The translations under genes were made by a program, and so were the position numbers. The notes beneath the pieces are model-generated. The model was not told the DNA's origin. It saw only the letters and a list, made by a program, of their open reading frames with translations, and made no database searches. DNA of 64,000 nucleotides from contig CAZIFW010000001.1 of assembly GCA_964538275.1 (NCBI GenBank), positions 1 to 64,000 of the forward strand. The letters are read 5' to 3'. Origin of the DNA: CANIGN01 sp964538275 (GTDB lineage Bacteria; Bdellovibrionota; UBA2428). Of this stretch, positions 24,652-33,367 are shown in pieces; positions within the stretch are counted from its first letter, which is position 1, and each line of letters starts with the position of its first letter.

Positions 24652-26300
24652 TGGTGCATTTTATAACGCACTTTTCTTGCGAATTGCACCAAGAAAAAGA
24701 TCGCTGTTAGTAGACCCATGGAGTTGCCTCCAAATGGATTTCCAGCACCGGGACCAGGGTTAGATACGGATCCGCAACCAGCAGAAGCACCTTCGCTATT
24801 GCTGTCAAAGCTAGAGTAGCTAGGGTTGCTTGCATTAGGCTTTAAACCAGAACTACTTGCTCCATCAGCTACTTCAAAAGTATTCACGGCATGAACATAG
24901 CCTTCTGCGCGGTTCGCGTTCGCAAGAATTTTAACTCCGCCATCCATTGGAACAACTGCATTTTGTACAATGATTTGTTTTACGTCGTAAGAATTGAGAG
25001 AAGGTTGAATCGCTCTTACGACTGCAGCTACACCCGCAACGATGGGAGCGGCCATAGAGGTTCCACTCTTACGTGTGAATTTAGTAGTTGTAGGATAAAC
25101 GTTAGGGTTTAAGTCATTGCGACCAAGGTAAGCATTTGCGCTCAACATACCTGTTGATAAAAAGTAAGTAGATCCGATAGCTGCTACGTCAACACCTTGT
25201 TTTCCGTAATTAGAAAAGTAAGAAAGGTCGATATCTCCAAGGCTTCCGTTTGTGTGGTGATAGCTTGTTATAGAGTTAACAGAAATCAGACCGGGAATTG
25301 CAGAGTTAAGAGAAGCAGGGAAAAAGGGAGTTGTGTCTACATCGCTTGCTTCGTTTCCTGCAGCAGCAATTAAAGAGATATCATTGTTATAAAGATCAAC
25401 AAGAGTTTCAAAGAGGGCTTGTGAATATGAGCTAGCTCCTTCTGAACCCCAGCTCATGTTAACAACTTTAGCACCGCGAGACATTGCGTAGTTAAGAGCA
25501 GTGATTGCACCTGAAGTGGTTCCACAAAGAGAGCCACCACAGTTATAAAAGAAACGAATTGGAAGAAGTTGAATATTTTTTGCTTCGTTGTAACCAAGGG
25601 CAATGGCTTGGTCGCGAACAACTTTTACAAGACCAGCAACATGAGTGCCGTGATCGAAAACATCTCCCACGTTTCCGTTTAAAAGACCTTGAGCAACACT
25701 TGCACCGTAGTAGTCGTCAACAAATCCGTTTCCGTCGTTATCTATATTGTCGTTAGGGATTTCGTTGTCGTTTTTAGAAAGCATTGGAACAAGGTAGGGG
25801 TGATCTAAGTCGATCCCTGTGTCGATAACTGCAACTAAAAGTGGAGTACCATCTGCTTCAACATCGTGAGCAGGGTTCGCTGCGTTTAATCCAAGAGTAT
25901 TTAAGTAAGGAGAGTTTGCAGGCTTAGCTGCAAAGTTATCTGTTTGAGCAAGTTTTATGGGGTGATCTTCTTCTATATATGCAACAGAGTTGTCGCCTGC
26001 GATGGCAGCTTCAACTTGTTCTTTAGTCCCCTCAGCAAGCATAACGTTTACATGAGTTAAAGCCGTTGCTTTAACGTCGCTGTTTTCGTTCACTTTTTCT
26101 GTAAGATTTTTTAGAGAATTTTGTTTAATAAAAGGACGGAGAAAAGGATGAACTCCGTTTTGGGCTTTAAATCTAACGATAAATTTACCGCTTTGAGCGA
26201 GGGCCAGTTCTGAACTGGACACCAAAATAAGCAGCATTAAAAATGCACGACCCAATATACGTTCCACACCATAAGTAATGCAAAGTTGGGGCCGCGGCAT
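24645..26300 (-). CDS. Secreted subtilisin-like (S8) serine protease with C-terminal anchor
   Basis: 551 residues: signal peptide (about 18-36), inhibitor I9 prodomain (about 38-118), then the S8 catalytic domain with D160 (VAVIDTGID), H217 (FDHGTHVAG), oxyanion N316 and S415 (SGTSMAAP). The tail has SAGCGSV, a Pro/Gly linker, a membrane helix (MGLLTAIFFLVQF) and a basic end (ARKVRYK). This layout recalls MYXO-CTERM-type sorting signals. The start is uncertain: TATACT lies only 3 bases before the ATG at 26300, so transcription may begin later and a GTG at 26267 could be used. It probably acts at the cell surface or outside the cell. Confidence 0.88.
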   Translation of the reverse strand: MPRPQLCITYGVERILGRAFLMLLILVSSSELALAQSGKFIVRFKAQNGVHPFLRPFIKQNSLKNLTEKVNENSDVKATALTHVNVMLAEGTKEQVEAAIAGDNSVAYIEEDHPIKLAQTDNFAAKPANSPYLNTLGLNAANPAHDVEADGTPLLVAVIDTGIDLDHPYLVPMLSKNDNEIPNDNIDNDGNGFVDDYYGASVAQGLLNGNVGDVFDHGTHVAGLVKVVRDQAIALGYNEAKNIQLLPIRFFYNCGGSLCGTTSGAITALNYAMSRGAKVVNMSWGSEGASSYSQALFETLVDLYNNDISLIAAAGNEASDVDTTPFFPASLNSAIPGLISVNSITSYHHTNGSLGDIDLSYFSNYGKQGVDVAAIGSTYFLSTGMLSANAYLGRNDLNPNVYPTTTKFTRKSGTSMAAPIVAGVAAVVRAIQPSLNSYDVKQIIVQNAVVPMDGGVKILANANRAEGYVHAVNTFEVADGASSSGLKPNASNPSYSSFDSNSEGASAGCGSVSNPGPGAGNPFGGNSMGLLTAIFFLVQFARKVRYKMHQC

Positions 26301-26466
26301 ATAAGTATAAGATTCGGATTTTTAAGGATTTTTTCATGTTATTTCTGTGTTAAGTCGCGTGAAAAGCGTCAAAAAGGCAAACAGATATGTTAATTTCAGG
26401 TCTAAGTGTTGGATTTTGTTTAATCGTCATGTTTTTGGTCATGTAAAAATCCTTGCCGAAATTAAC

Positions 26467-26496
26467 TTGTTTTGAACAATTAACAAAGTTTATGAT
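26467..26496 (+). promoter_or_regulatory. Candidate promoter of HEAT-repeat gene
   Basis: TTGTTT (26467-26472), an 18-base spacer and TATGAT (26491-26496). The ATG starts 10 bases after the -10 end, so the transcript would have almost no leader, and no ribosome site is present. Confidence 0.4.
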
Positions 26497-26505
26497 CGCA
26501 CCCAC

Positions 26506-27399
26506 ATGAGCGACCTAAAAAATAGCGAAAAACCTAAGTCACCTGCAGCTTCACATATGCTTTGGTTCTTTCTTTTACCGGCCTTTGGTTTTTTAGGGTG
26601 GGCTACTTATCAATTAATGACGGGCTTAGGTGATAAAAAACCTGAGAGCTCATTAGTAGAGAAGGCGCGCGCCATTGAAAAAGGTCGTTCAGATGGCGAT
26701 CGCTGGAAAGCCGCTTATGCGCTTGCCGAAGAACTTCTTAAAAAATCAAAAGAAGGCACGTACAGAAATTTGCCAACGGATGAAAAGAAAGAAATTCTTG
26801 CGGCTCTTCAAGGTCTTGTAAAACAATACAAAGAAGATTTGCGATTAAGAAAATATCTTATCCTCACGACGGGTCGTTTGGGAGATAAAGAGGCCCTTCC
26901 ATTATTAAAGACAGGTTTAACGGATGAAGATGCAGATTTACGTTTTTACAGTGCTTGGGGTTATTTAGAAACTCTCTCCGTGAATCCCGACATCATTACT
27001 GAAGAAGATAAAAAAGAAATTCGAAGTTGGTTAACTCGTGACGATAATGCTCAGAAAAAAATCGCAACTTCTTTTTTGGTGCAACATGACCCCGAGGCAA
27101 TGCCCACTGTCCTGAAACTCTTAAAAGATAACGACAAAGAAGTGCGCTGGAATACAGCCGTGGCTCTTGCAAGTATGGGTAAAATAGAAGGACGCGATAC
27201 TTTAAAAGAAATTTTTGATCTTAAAAATCTTCGAGATTTCGGATTTCGCACGGCTAAAGATATGGAACAGTTACTAAAAGCAGCAAAAGTAGCAGCCCTA
27301 AAATTAGAAGATAAAGAAGTTCTCACGAAAATGGAAGAACTTAAAAAGAGCGCTAGTCTAGATACTCCTGAAGGCAAAGCGATCAAAAGCGCTTTGTAA
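26506..27399 (+). CDS. Membrane-anchored HEAT-repeat protein
   Basis: 297 residues. A short cytoplasmic start is followed by one membrane helix (about 19-40, LWFFLLPAFGFLGWATYQLM). Helical HEAT/armadillo-like repeats follow (for example ALPLLKTGLTDEDADLRFYSAWGYL, AMPTVLKLLKDNDKEVRWNTAVALASMG). Such repeats usually form a protein-binding scaffold. No enzyme motif is present, and the partner is unknown. It is divergent from the protease across a 205-base gap. Confidence 0.8.
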   Translation: MSDLKNSEKPKSPAASHMLWFFLLPAFGFLGWATYQLMTGLGDKKPESSLVEKARAIEKGRSDGDRWKAAYALAEELLKKSKEGTYRNLPTDEKKEILAALQGLVKQYKEDLRLRKYLILTTGRLGDKEALPLLKTGLTDEDADLRFYSAWGYLETLSVNPDIITEEDKKEIRSWLTRDDNAQKKIATSFLVQHDPEAMPTVLKLLKDNDKEVRWNTAVALASMGKIEGRDTLKEIFDLKNLRDFGFRTAKDMEQLLKAAKVAALKLEDKEVLTKMEELKKSASLDTPEGKAIKSAL

Positions 27400-27418
27400 A
27401 AAATTAATTTTTATAGAA

Positions 27419-27826
27419 CTAAGAGCCGAGTTTAGATCCGCGTTTGAAAATCATGGATTGATTTGCGCCTTCAATACCATCTAAAACCCATTCTTCTTCG
27501 CTAGAAGAAAGGTTTTTCTTTAAGAGCGCTGTTCCTATTGTATGGCGCTCAATAAACTCACCATCAGAAAAACTTTCATTGTATTTAAGGCTGTATTTGA
27601 TTTTGAGTTCGTTTTTGCCTTCTAGAATTTGTATGATTTTAACTTCAGGTTTGCTTGCTTCTTTGTTACGACTCAACTCTACTTCGGCAAGACGATAAAA
27701 AGCTTTTTCAAATTCGTTGAAGCGTTTACTTTGAGTGTTTATTTCTTTTTTAGAACCCATATGCGCGCAGTTCACAGTTAAAAACACCAGAAGCAGAGCA
27801 GAGAATAAATTACTTAAAGCAGGCAT
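27419..27826 (-). CDS. Small putative lipoprotein
   Basis: 135 residues. A signal segment (LFSALLLVFLTVNC) ends in a cysteine at about 20 with a near-lipobox (TVNC; Asn at -1 is unusual), so lipidation is likely but not certain. The mature part is charged (KKEINTQSKRFNEFEKAF) with beta-like segments (KNELKIKYSLKYNESF). No family recognised. It follows another exported protein gene on the same strand after 30 bases. Confidence 0.65.
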   Translation of the reverse strand: MPALSNLFSALLLVFLTVNCAHMGSKKEINTQSKRFNEFEKAFYRLAEVELSRNKEASKPEVKIIQILEGKNELKIKYSLKYNESFSDGEFIERHTIGTALLKKNLSSSEEEWVLDGIEGANQSMIFKRGSKLGS

Positions 27827-27856
27827 GCTGTGTTGTCCTTTTGTTCATAGCAAATT

Positions 27857-28531
27857 TTAATTTCTAGGATTGATCAATAGAACTAGAGGCTTGTCTTCAA
27901 AAGGAAATTTAACTTCCCACGTGCTTACGCTATCCGAAACTATATCCCATTTGTTTTTAAATTCGGTGCCTCCATTAACACGTTTGCTTACTATTCCAAA
28001 AGTTATATTATCCAAACGAATAGCTGAAACTTTCCCTTTCTCTATCTCTTGGGCGTTTTGCTCTCCACCGGCGTAATCACTTAGCTTGGGAATTTCTATT
28101 TTTTCAGGATTCATTAACATAGATGCAATTGTGTCGCGCGAAAGACGTAATTCTTTTGATTGATTGTTGAGAATTTTAAAAATGTAATCTGCTCGAATTT
28201 GAATATTCTGTTCTCTATTTTGTGGGCCCTGTTTGATTAAGTTCTCAGGACGATTAAAAAATTGCTTAGCTGATTCTCCCTCCAATAAAATGGCTAGTTT
28301 AATAAGGTCTTTTTTCATCTCAGTGCCCCTTACATCCTGAAGAAACCACGACATGAATTCTAGGATTCTCACACCCGAAACGGAGAGGGGGGCGCTTGTT
28401 TCACCAGCCCTTAGGTTATTTATACTGAATAGGCACATAATAGCGAGGACAGGGCTCAAAAATGACCGAGCTGCCTTAAATTTAAACATGTTTAAACTAC
28501 TAATTTTATTATTTGAGTTCATTTGGTCCAA
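27857..28531 (-). CDS. Exported protein of unknown function
   Basis: 224 residues. A signal peptide is embedded in the first 43 residues (ARSFLSPVLAIMCLFSINNLRAG). A nearer start, M15 (MFKFKAARSFL, at 28489), would give a more usual signal length. The mature region is helical and charged, then beta-like near the end (VSTWEVKFPFEDKPLVLLINPR). No cysteine or known motif. It lies between two small lipoprotein genes on the same strand. Confidence 0.6.
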   Translation of the reverse strand: MDQMNSNNKISSLNMFKFKAARSFLSPVLAIMCLFSINNLRAGETSAPLSVSGVRILEFMSWFLQDVRGTEMKKDLIKLAILLEGESAKQFFNRPENLIKQGPQNREQNIQIRADYIFKILNNQSKELRLSRDTIASMLMNPEKIEIPKLSDYAGGEQNAQEIEKGKVSAIRLDNITFGIVSKRVNGGTEFKNKWDIVSDSVSTWEVKFPFEDKPLVLLINPRN

Positions 28532-28593
28532 TTAGCAGCAACTCTTGTGCCAAAAATTGATAAGACCGTTTAAAGGCTAGATGCTTATAATAA

Positions 28594-29166
28594 TTATCTT
28601 TTTAAGATGAGCTCATCGCCATCTGAAGTATCAACCATTTGTATGTAGTTATTGCTTTGATGTAGAATTTCAAGTCTTTGAATTTTAGCCGTTCCACAAA
28701 TAAGGCGATCGCCAACTTTATCTAGAAAATCTTCGCACGTAACAGTTTTGAGATAAAGTTTAAAGTCACCAAAGCCATTTCCAGCTACAGGAACTTTTTC
28801 TATCAAGTAAGGTGCTTGAATTACAATAAGAGCTTTTCCAAAGCCTTCTATAACACCCATCATGTCTACTCTGAGTTCAGTTTTGCTGTTGAAAGTAAAA
28901 CTTCCACTTGCTCCAGCACTTGCCATCTCTTGGTCAGTTACATTCCAACGACCCTTGTTGCTTTCATAAAAAGAAGCACTATTTTCTTGAAGCCCAATAT
29001 TAGCCTGCGCTTCTTGAAGTAATTGCTCGTCTTCGTTCACCTCAGAAAAATCTATAATGAGTAAGTTTGGAGCACTTCCGCCACCGCTTCCACTACATGA
29101 AACAAAAATGCTAAGTGTGCTTACAAGAAAAAAAACTTTAAGAAGTGAGCAAGAGTATCTTTTCAT
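28594..29166 (-). CDS. Putative lipoprotein
   Basis: 190 residues. The signal segment ends with lipobox FVSC, followed by a Gly/Ser-rich stretch (SGSGGGS) typical of exported lipoproteins. The mature part has a beta-rich domain (ASGSFTFNSKTELRVDMMG, DFKLYLKTVTCEDFLDKVGDRLICGTAKIQRLEIL) with two cysteines that could pair. No family recognised. It is probably anchored at the outer membrane (Ser at +2). Confidence 0.7.
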   Translation of the reverse strand: MKRYSCSLLKVFFLVSTLSIFVSCSGSGGGSAPNLLIIDFSEVNEDEQLLQEAQANIGLQENSASFYESNKGRWNVTDQEMASAGASGSFTFNSKTELRVDMMGVIEGFGKALIVIQAPYLIEKVPVAGNGFGDFKLYLKTVTCEDFLDKVGDRLICGTAKIQRLEILHQSNNYIQMVDTSDGDELILKR

Positions 29167-29215
29167 AATTTTGATTTAGCATGTGAAAACTTTTAATCAA
29201 GGAACAAAACGTAAC

Positions 29216-29272
29216 GGTGGGGAGGACCCCATTCTTAGGTCAAGATGACGATAGAATGGGGTCCTCCCCACC
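29216..29272. repeat. Perfect 20-bp inverted repeat
   Basis: Arms 29216-29235 and 29253-29272 pair perfectly around a 17-base loop; each arm itself holds a small palindrome (GGGGAGGACCCC). There is no T tract directly after either side, so it is not a classic terminator. It lies 14 bases beyond the stop of the 29286-29573 gene. Confidence 0.85.
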
Positions 29273-29285
29273 AAAAAATACAAAG

Positions 29286-29573
29286 TTATTTTTTGTAAAG
29301 GTGCCCCATAGGAAGACCTTTTTGTCCTGGTCCCATTTGGTAGCGGTCATCTACGCCGTCACCGTCTTTATCTACAAAGTTGCGAATGGCGATAGAGCCG
29401 GGAGGCATATATAAAAAATCTCCATAGCCTTTTGCTTGGATAGGTTTAGCGGCTTCGGAACTAGAGCTTGCACTTGCGCTAGCACTGTCGCCAGAGCTAG
29501 ATGCGGTTTCTCTGTCTGAGTGTGCGCAAGAAATTGCCAAGAGAGTTGCAAGAACTGAAACTTGTTTTTTCAT
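29286..29573 (-). CDS. Small lipoprotein with Ca-binding-like repeat
   Basis: 95 residues. Lipobox LAISC lies at about residue 16, followed by a Ser/Ala-rich linker. NFVDKDGDGVDDRYQ resembles a thrombospondin type 3/EF-hand-like calcium loop. The ATG at 29573 has a good AGGAG ribosome site 4 bases upstream, better than the longer start at 29603. It begins 10 bases after the carboxyltransferase stop and is probably the last gene of that operon, although no metabolic link is evident. Confidence 0.78.
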   Translation of the reverse strand: MKKQVSVLATLLAISCAHSDRETASSSGDSASASASSSSEAAKPIQAKGYGDFLYMPPGSIAIRNFVDKDGDGVDDRYQMGPGQKGLPMGHLYKK

Positions 29574-29583
29574 AAGACTCCTT

Positions 29584-31110
29584 TTAAACCGGAATAACTC
29601 CATGTTTACGTGGATAGTATTTCAGGTTTTTTGAAGAATAGAAATCAAAACGTTTCGTAAGAACGCTGCGCAATTCTTTTGAATCAACAACGTCATCTAT
29701 AACCAACTCGCTTGCGAGTTTCTTAAGGTTAATGTCTCTTTCATATTCAGCTTTTTTCTCTTCAATAAACTTTTTGCGCTCTTCGCCTTGAAGTTCTTGG
29801 ATCTTATTAAAGTAAACAGCGTTAACTGCAGGGTCTGCACCCATCACTGCAATTTGTCCGCTAGCAAGTGCAAGTGTGCAGTCCGGATCAAAACCTGGGC
29901 CACACATTGCATATAATCCTGCTCCAAATGCTTTCCTTACAACAACACAAATTTTAGGAACAGTAGCTTCGCTCATGGCATAAACCATTTTAGCTCCGTG
30001 ACGAATAATTCCAGCCTTTTCAACTTGTGATCCAATCATAAAGCCAGGAACGTCCGCTAAAAATAAAAGTGGAATTGAAAAAGCATCACACAAGAAAATA
30101 AAGCGAGCAGCTTTGTCTGCAGAATCTACAAAAATTACGCCACCTTTAGCTTTGGGTTGGTTAGCCACGATCCCTACAACTTTTCCATCAATGCGTGCAA
30201 AACCAGTTATGAGTTCTTTTGCAAAAAGTTTTTTCATTTCAAAAAAAGATCCAGCATCCACGAGTGAATCAATGATGGTGTACATGTCATAAGCTTGTGC
30301 GGGATTGGGAGGAAGAATTTTTTCAAGTTCAAGAGCTTTAGCTGGAGCTGCAGATGCTTTTACAGGAAGTTCTGAATTAAAGTTTTTTGGAAAGTAACTG
30401 AGATATTTTTTTGCAAGTTCAAGAGCTTCGTCTTCATTTGCAGCAAGTACATCTCCTACTCCACTTGTTGAGCAATGCATACGAGCCCCGCCCATTTCTT
30501 CAAGAGTAACTTTTTCACCTATTACGGATTCTGCCATGCGTGGGCTGCCTAGGTACATTGAAGCATTGCCTTCTACCATGATGACAACATCACAAAATGC
30601 AGGAACATAAGCGCCACCGGCGGCACTAGGTCCAAACAACACGCAAATTTGTGGGACATGCCCAGAGAGGCGGCATTGCATGTTGAAAATTTTTCCAGCG
30701 CCTCTGCGTCCAGGAAACATTAACACTTGGTCTGTGATACGAGCACCAGCCGAGTCGATAAGATAGTAAATGGGTATGCCCAATTTGCCAGCTTGTTCTT
30801 GAAGGCGAATCATTTTTTCAACTGTGTGCACTCCCCATGATCCTGCTTTTACCGTTGAATCGTTGGCAACAATACCTACAGAAACGCCACCTACTTTTGC
30901 AAAACCTGTTACTACGCCATCGGCGGGTAAATCGCCCGCTTCGCAGTTAGCAAATAGGCCCTCTTCAATCCATGAATCTTTGTCTATGAGTTTTGCGATT
31001 CTCTCGCGTGCAAAAAACTTTCCAGTAGCTTTATTTTTTTCGTGATATTTGGGTTCGCCACCCGAAAGGATTTTATTGCGATCTTGCTGCCAATTTTCTT
31101 CTAAAGACAT
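29584..31110 (-). CDS. Acyl-CoA carboxylase carboxyltransferase subunit (YngE/MccB-like)
   Basis: 508 residues of the biotin-dependent carboxyltransferase family. Both crotonase-like halves are present: the first with LIDSAGARITDQ, FGPSAAGGAYVPA and YLGSPRMAESVIGEKVT, the second with FLADVPGFMIG, RHGAKMVYA and KAFGAGLYAM. Such subunits carboxylate propionyl-CoA or 3-methylcrotonyl-CoA. The neighbouring biotin carrier, HMG-CoA lyase and enoyl-CoA hydratase genes match the Bacillus yng order, favouring methylcrotonyl-CoA (leucine breakdown). The biotin carboxylase partner is not in the window. Confidence 0.88.
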   Translation of the reverse strand: MSLEENWQQDRNKILSGGEPKYHEKNKATGKFFARERIAKLIDKDSWIEEGLFANCEAGDLPADGVVTGFAKVGGVSVGIVANDSTVKAGSWGVHTVEKMIRLQEQAGKLGIPIYYLIDSAGARITDQVLMFPGRRGAGKIFNMQCRLSGHVPQICVLFGPSAAGGAYVPAFCDVVIMVEGNASMYLGSPRMAESVIGEKVTLEEMGGARMHCSTSGVGDVLAANEDEALELAKKYLSYFPKNFNSELPVKASAAPAKALELEKILPPNPAQAYDMYTIIDSLVDAGSFFEMKKLFAKELITGFARIDGKVVGIVANQPKAKGGVIFVDSADKAARFIFLCDAFSIPLLFLADVPGFMIGSQVEKAGIIRHGAKMVYAMSEATVPKICVVVRKAFGAGLYAMCGPGFDPDCTLALASGQIAVMGADPAVNAVYFNKIQELQGEERKKFIEEKKAEYERDINLKKLASELVIDDVVDSKELRSVLTKRFDFYSSKNLKYYPRKHGVIPV

Positions 31111-31169
31111 GCTTCAGGTGTAAAGCTCTCGGGAGAGGGTGGCAAGTCTTAAGTCGAAAGCATGAGTTC

Positions 31170-31619
31170 TTAGTTTTCAACAAACTGCGCCACAAGGTCA
31201 CTCATGGGAGCCTCAATGGGCTTAGGTACGAACTCTTTAAATTCTGTAAGAGTCACTGAAAAGTTTTCATAAGCTGTTAGGCTTCTAAGGAGCCTACGTT
31301 TAATTTCAGTTGCGGTTTTAGTGAAAGCCTTGGGGTCATCTCGACGGAGTATTTTTTCGAGCATGGCGATGTAAATTTTTGCCTTTTCTTCTTCGTATTT
31401 AATTGCGTGCATTAAATAGGCTTTAATCTCGTCTGGCTTATGCGGACCATGAGGTCGCATTAAGTTTTCTCGACGTGTTTTGTTATCTGCAGCAATATCT
31501 ATGAGGGCAATATATTCAGAATGAATAGAAAGAAATTTTCTACAGCCCGACGAGGCTGGGTACATACAAACAAAGAATAAGATGCCTAAAGAGACATGAA
31601 AAAATAAGTTTTTACGCAC
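31170..31619 (-). CDS. Exported helical protein, unknown function
   Basis: 149 residues. A signal segment (LFFHVSLGILFFVCMYP) is followed by SSGC at about 26, a possible but atypical lipobox (Ser at -3). The mature part is nearly all helix and highly charged (YEEEKAKIYIAMLEKILRR, KTATEIKRRLLRSL). It lies between the enoyl-CoA hydratase and carboxyltransferase genes on the same strand, but nothing in it suggests metabolism. Confidence 0.6.
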   Translation of the reverse strand: MRKNLFFHVSLGILFFVCMYPASSGCRKFLSIHSEYIALIDIAADNKTRRENLMRPHGPHKPDEIKAYLMHAIKYEEEKAKIYIAMLEKILRRDDPKAFTKTATEIKRRLLRSLTAYENFSVTLTEFKEFVPKPIEAPMSDLVAQFVEN

Positions 31620-31697
31620 GGAAGAATTACACCCGCCGTGAAAATAATACTGTCTTTTAGGTGGGAGTACCTAAATAGGCTTAATTTTTAAAATTAT

Positions 31698-32477
31698 CTA
31701 TTTTCCTAAGTATTTAGCGGGACGTTTTTCTACAAAAGCTTTAAGCCCTTCAATTCGGTCTTGGCTACTGAGAAGTCTCATGTAACAACCGCGTTCTAGA
31801 TCAACGGCTTCATTTATAGAAAGTGAACGACCACTCGAAATGGCTTCTTTTGCCATTCTTAAAGCCATAGGACCTTTGTGGGTGAGTTCTTCAGCCCACG
31901 CATGTGCACGCTTCCATGGCTCTACACTTGTTACGTGTACTAGTCCTTCTTTATGAGCGTCATCCCCCGTAAGTTTTTCTGCTAAAAAAATCATTCTTTT
32001 TGCATTGGCTTCCCCGATTATTCTAGGAAGACGTTGCGTTCCACCTGCACCGGGAATAATTGCTAGGTTTACTTCTGTGAGTCCCATGGAGGCCGCAGGA
32101 TGTGCAACACGAAGATCGCATGCTAGAGCTAATTCAAGACCACCCCCAAAAGCAAGTCCTTCTAGAACTGCTATCGTGGGCATAGGAAAATCATCCAAGA
32201 CATCCATGAGCAGTTTGAGCTTATCAAGTGTTTGCACAACTTTTTCTTCAGTCATGGAGAGACGTTCTTTTAAATCAGCTCCTGCACAAAAAGCTTTAGG
32301 ATTCGAAGAGCCAATCATGAGACAACGAATTTTGTCTTCAGTTGCTTCTTTGGTGAGGTCCTTAAGTGTTTGCGTGAGCTCATCAATCAAGTCCCAGCTA
32401 AGTGCGTTCATCTTGTCCGCGCGGTTTAGTTTTATAGAGGTGATGAGTCGCTCTCGTTCAAGAATTATTAGGCTCAT
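31698..32477 (-). CDS. Enoyl-CoA hydratase, probably methylglutaconyl-CoA hydratase
   Basis: 259 residues of the crotonase fold. Oxyanion-hole segments are FCAGADLKER and AFGGGLELALACDLRVA. GLTEVNLAIIPGAGGTQRLPR carries the catalytic Glu region. It overlaps the HMG-CoA lyase gene as ATGA, so it likely hydrates 3-methylglutaconyl-CoA to HMG-CoA, the step just before the lyase in leucine degradation. The substrate is inferred from context; crotonases cannot be told apart reliably by sequence alone. Confidence 0.85.
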   Translation of the reverse strand: MSLIILERERLITSIKLNRADKMNALSWDLIDELTQTLKDLTKEATEDKIRCLMIGSSNPKAFCAGADLKERLSMTEEKVVQTLDKLKLLMDVLDDFPMPTIAVLEGLAFGGGLELALACDLRVAHPAASMGLTEVNLAIIPGAGGTQRLPRIIGEANAKRMIFLAEKLTGDDAHKEGLVHVTSVEPWKRAHAWAEELTHKGPMALRMAKEAISSGRSLSINEAVDLERGCYMRLLSSQDRIEGLKAFVEKRPAKYLGK

Positions 32478-33367
32478 GTTTTCCTTAAGGTTTGTAAATA
32501 TTTAGAAGGTAATTTTTTATCTAAAGCCTTTTCCAATTCAAAAGACGCGTCAGCAACTTGAGACAAGGAAATGGATTTTAGTTTTCCTTTAGCTTGAAGT
32601 AAGAACAAAAGATCTTCAGTTGCCAAGTTACCTGTGGCTTTCGGGGCGTAAGGGCAACCGCCTGCACCGCCCAAGCTAGAATCAAACTGAGTAAATCCAT
32701 ATTCCATAGCGTAATAGGTGTTTAAAAGAGCCGTTCCCCGTGTGTCGTGATAATGAAGGGAGAAGTTTTTTAGTGAATAATTTTTTTGAATAATTTCAAA
32801 AATCTTTTTTAGGTTGTAGGGATGAGCGTGGCCTGTTGTGTCGCTCAGAGAAATATCTTGAATTCCATTTTCTAAAAGAAAATCGATCCAGTGAAAAACT
32901 TTTTTTGTGGGGATATCCCCTTCAAAAGGACAATAAACAAGAGTTGATAAGTAAGCACGAGTTCGCGCCTTAGCGGGCAAGTGCCTGCACATCTCCTGAA
33001 TGTTGGCTTTCAATTCTTTGTGAGAACGATTTACATTTTTATGAGCAAAGGTTTCGCTAGTTGTAGAAAAAAAAGAATACCCATCAACACCCGAGGCGAT
33101 GGCATGTTCAAGACCCACAACATTGGGAACAAAGGCCCAGAGTTTTGCTTTAGGCCATTTTTTCTTTTTAAGGGGGATGATTTTTTCAAGAAGTTCGCGC
33201 GTCCCTGCCAATTGTGGGATGGCTTCCTTTTTAACAAAGGAGCCTACTTCAACGTCGCTCATTCCTGCAGCTAAGAGGGCACACACGAGTTTTTCTCGCT
33301 GCTCAAGATTTAAAATCTTCCCCTCATTTTGAAGCCCATCTCTGGGACCAACCTCTAAAATTCTCAT
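32474..33367 (-). CDS. mvaB: Hydroxymethylglutaryl-CoA lyase
   Basis: Splits HMG-CoA to acetyl-CoA and acetoacetate, the last step of leucine catabolism. It is a TIM-barrel of the HMGL/isopropylmalate synthase family, 297 residues. EVGPRDGLQNE starts the barrel, LSDTTGHAHP and LHYHDTRGTAL supply metal ligands, and the signature GGAGGCPYAPKATGN holds the active-site cysteine. It overlaps the biotin carrier gene as TAATG and the hydratase gene as ATGA, so the three are cotranslated. Confidence 0.93.
   Translation of the reverse strand: MRILEVGPRDGLQNEGKILNLEQREKLVCALLAAGMSDVEVGSFVKKEAIPQLAGTRELLEKIIPLKKKKWPKAKLWAFVPNVVGLEHAIASGVDGYSFFSTTSETFAHKNVNRSHKELKANIQEMCRHLPAKARTRAYLSTLVYCPFEGDIPTKKVFHWIDFLLENGIQDISLSDTTGHAHPYNLKKIFEIIQKNYSLKNFSLHYHDTRGTALLNTYYAMEYGFTQFDSSLGGAGGCPYAPKATGNLATEDLLFLLQAKGKLKSISLSQVADASFELEKALDKKLPSKYLQTLRKT

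Noticed and set aside
24365..24763. 132-residue plus-strand frame opposite the DedA gene
   Set aside because: It is antisense to conserved DedA motifs and has no start signals.
29216..29272. Perfect stem as an ordinary terminator
   Set aside because: No U tract directly follows on either strand, so it was listed as an inverted repeat instead.
32005..32505. 166-residue plus-strand frame opposite the enoyl-CoA hydratase
   Set aside because: It is antisense to conserved crotonase motifs and has low-complexity Ser/Arg-rich composition.
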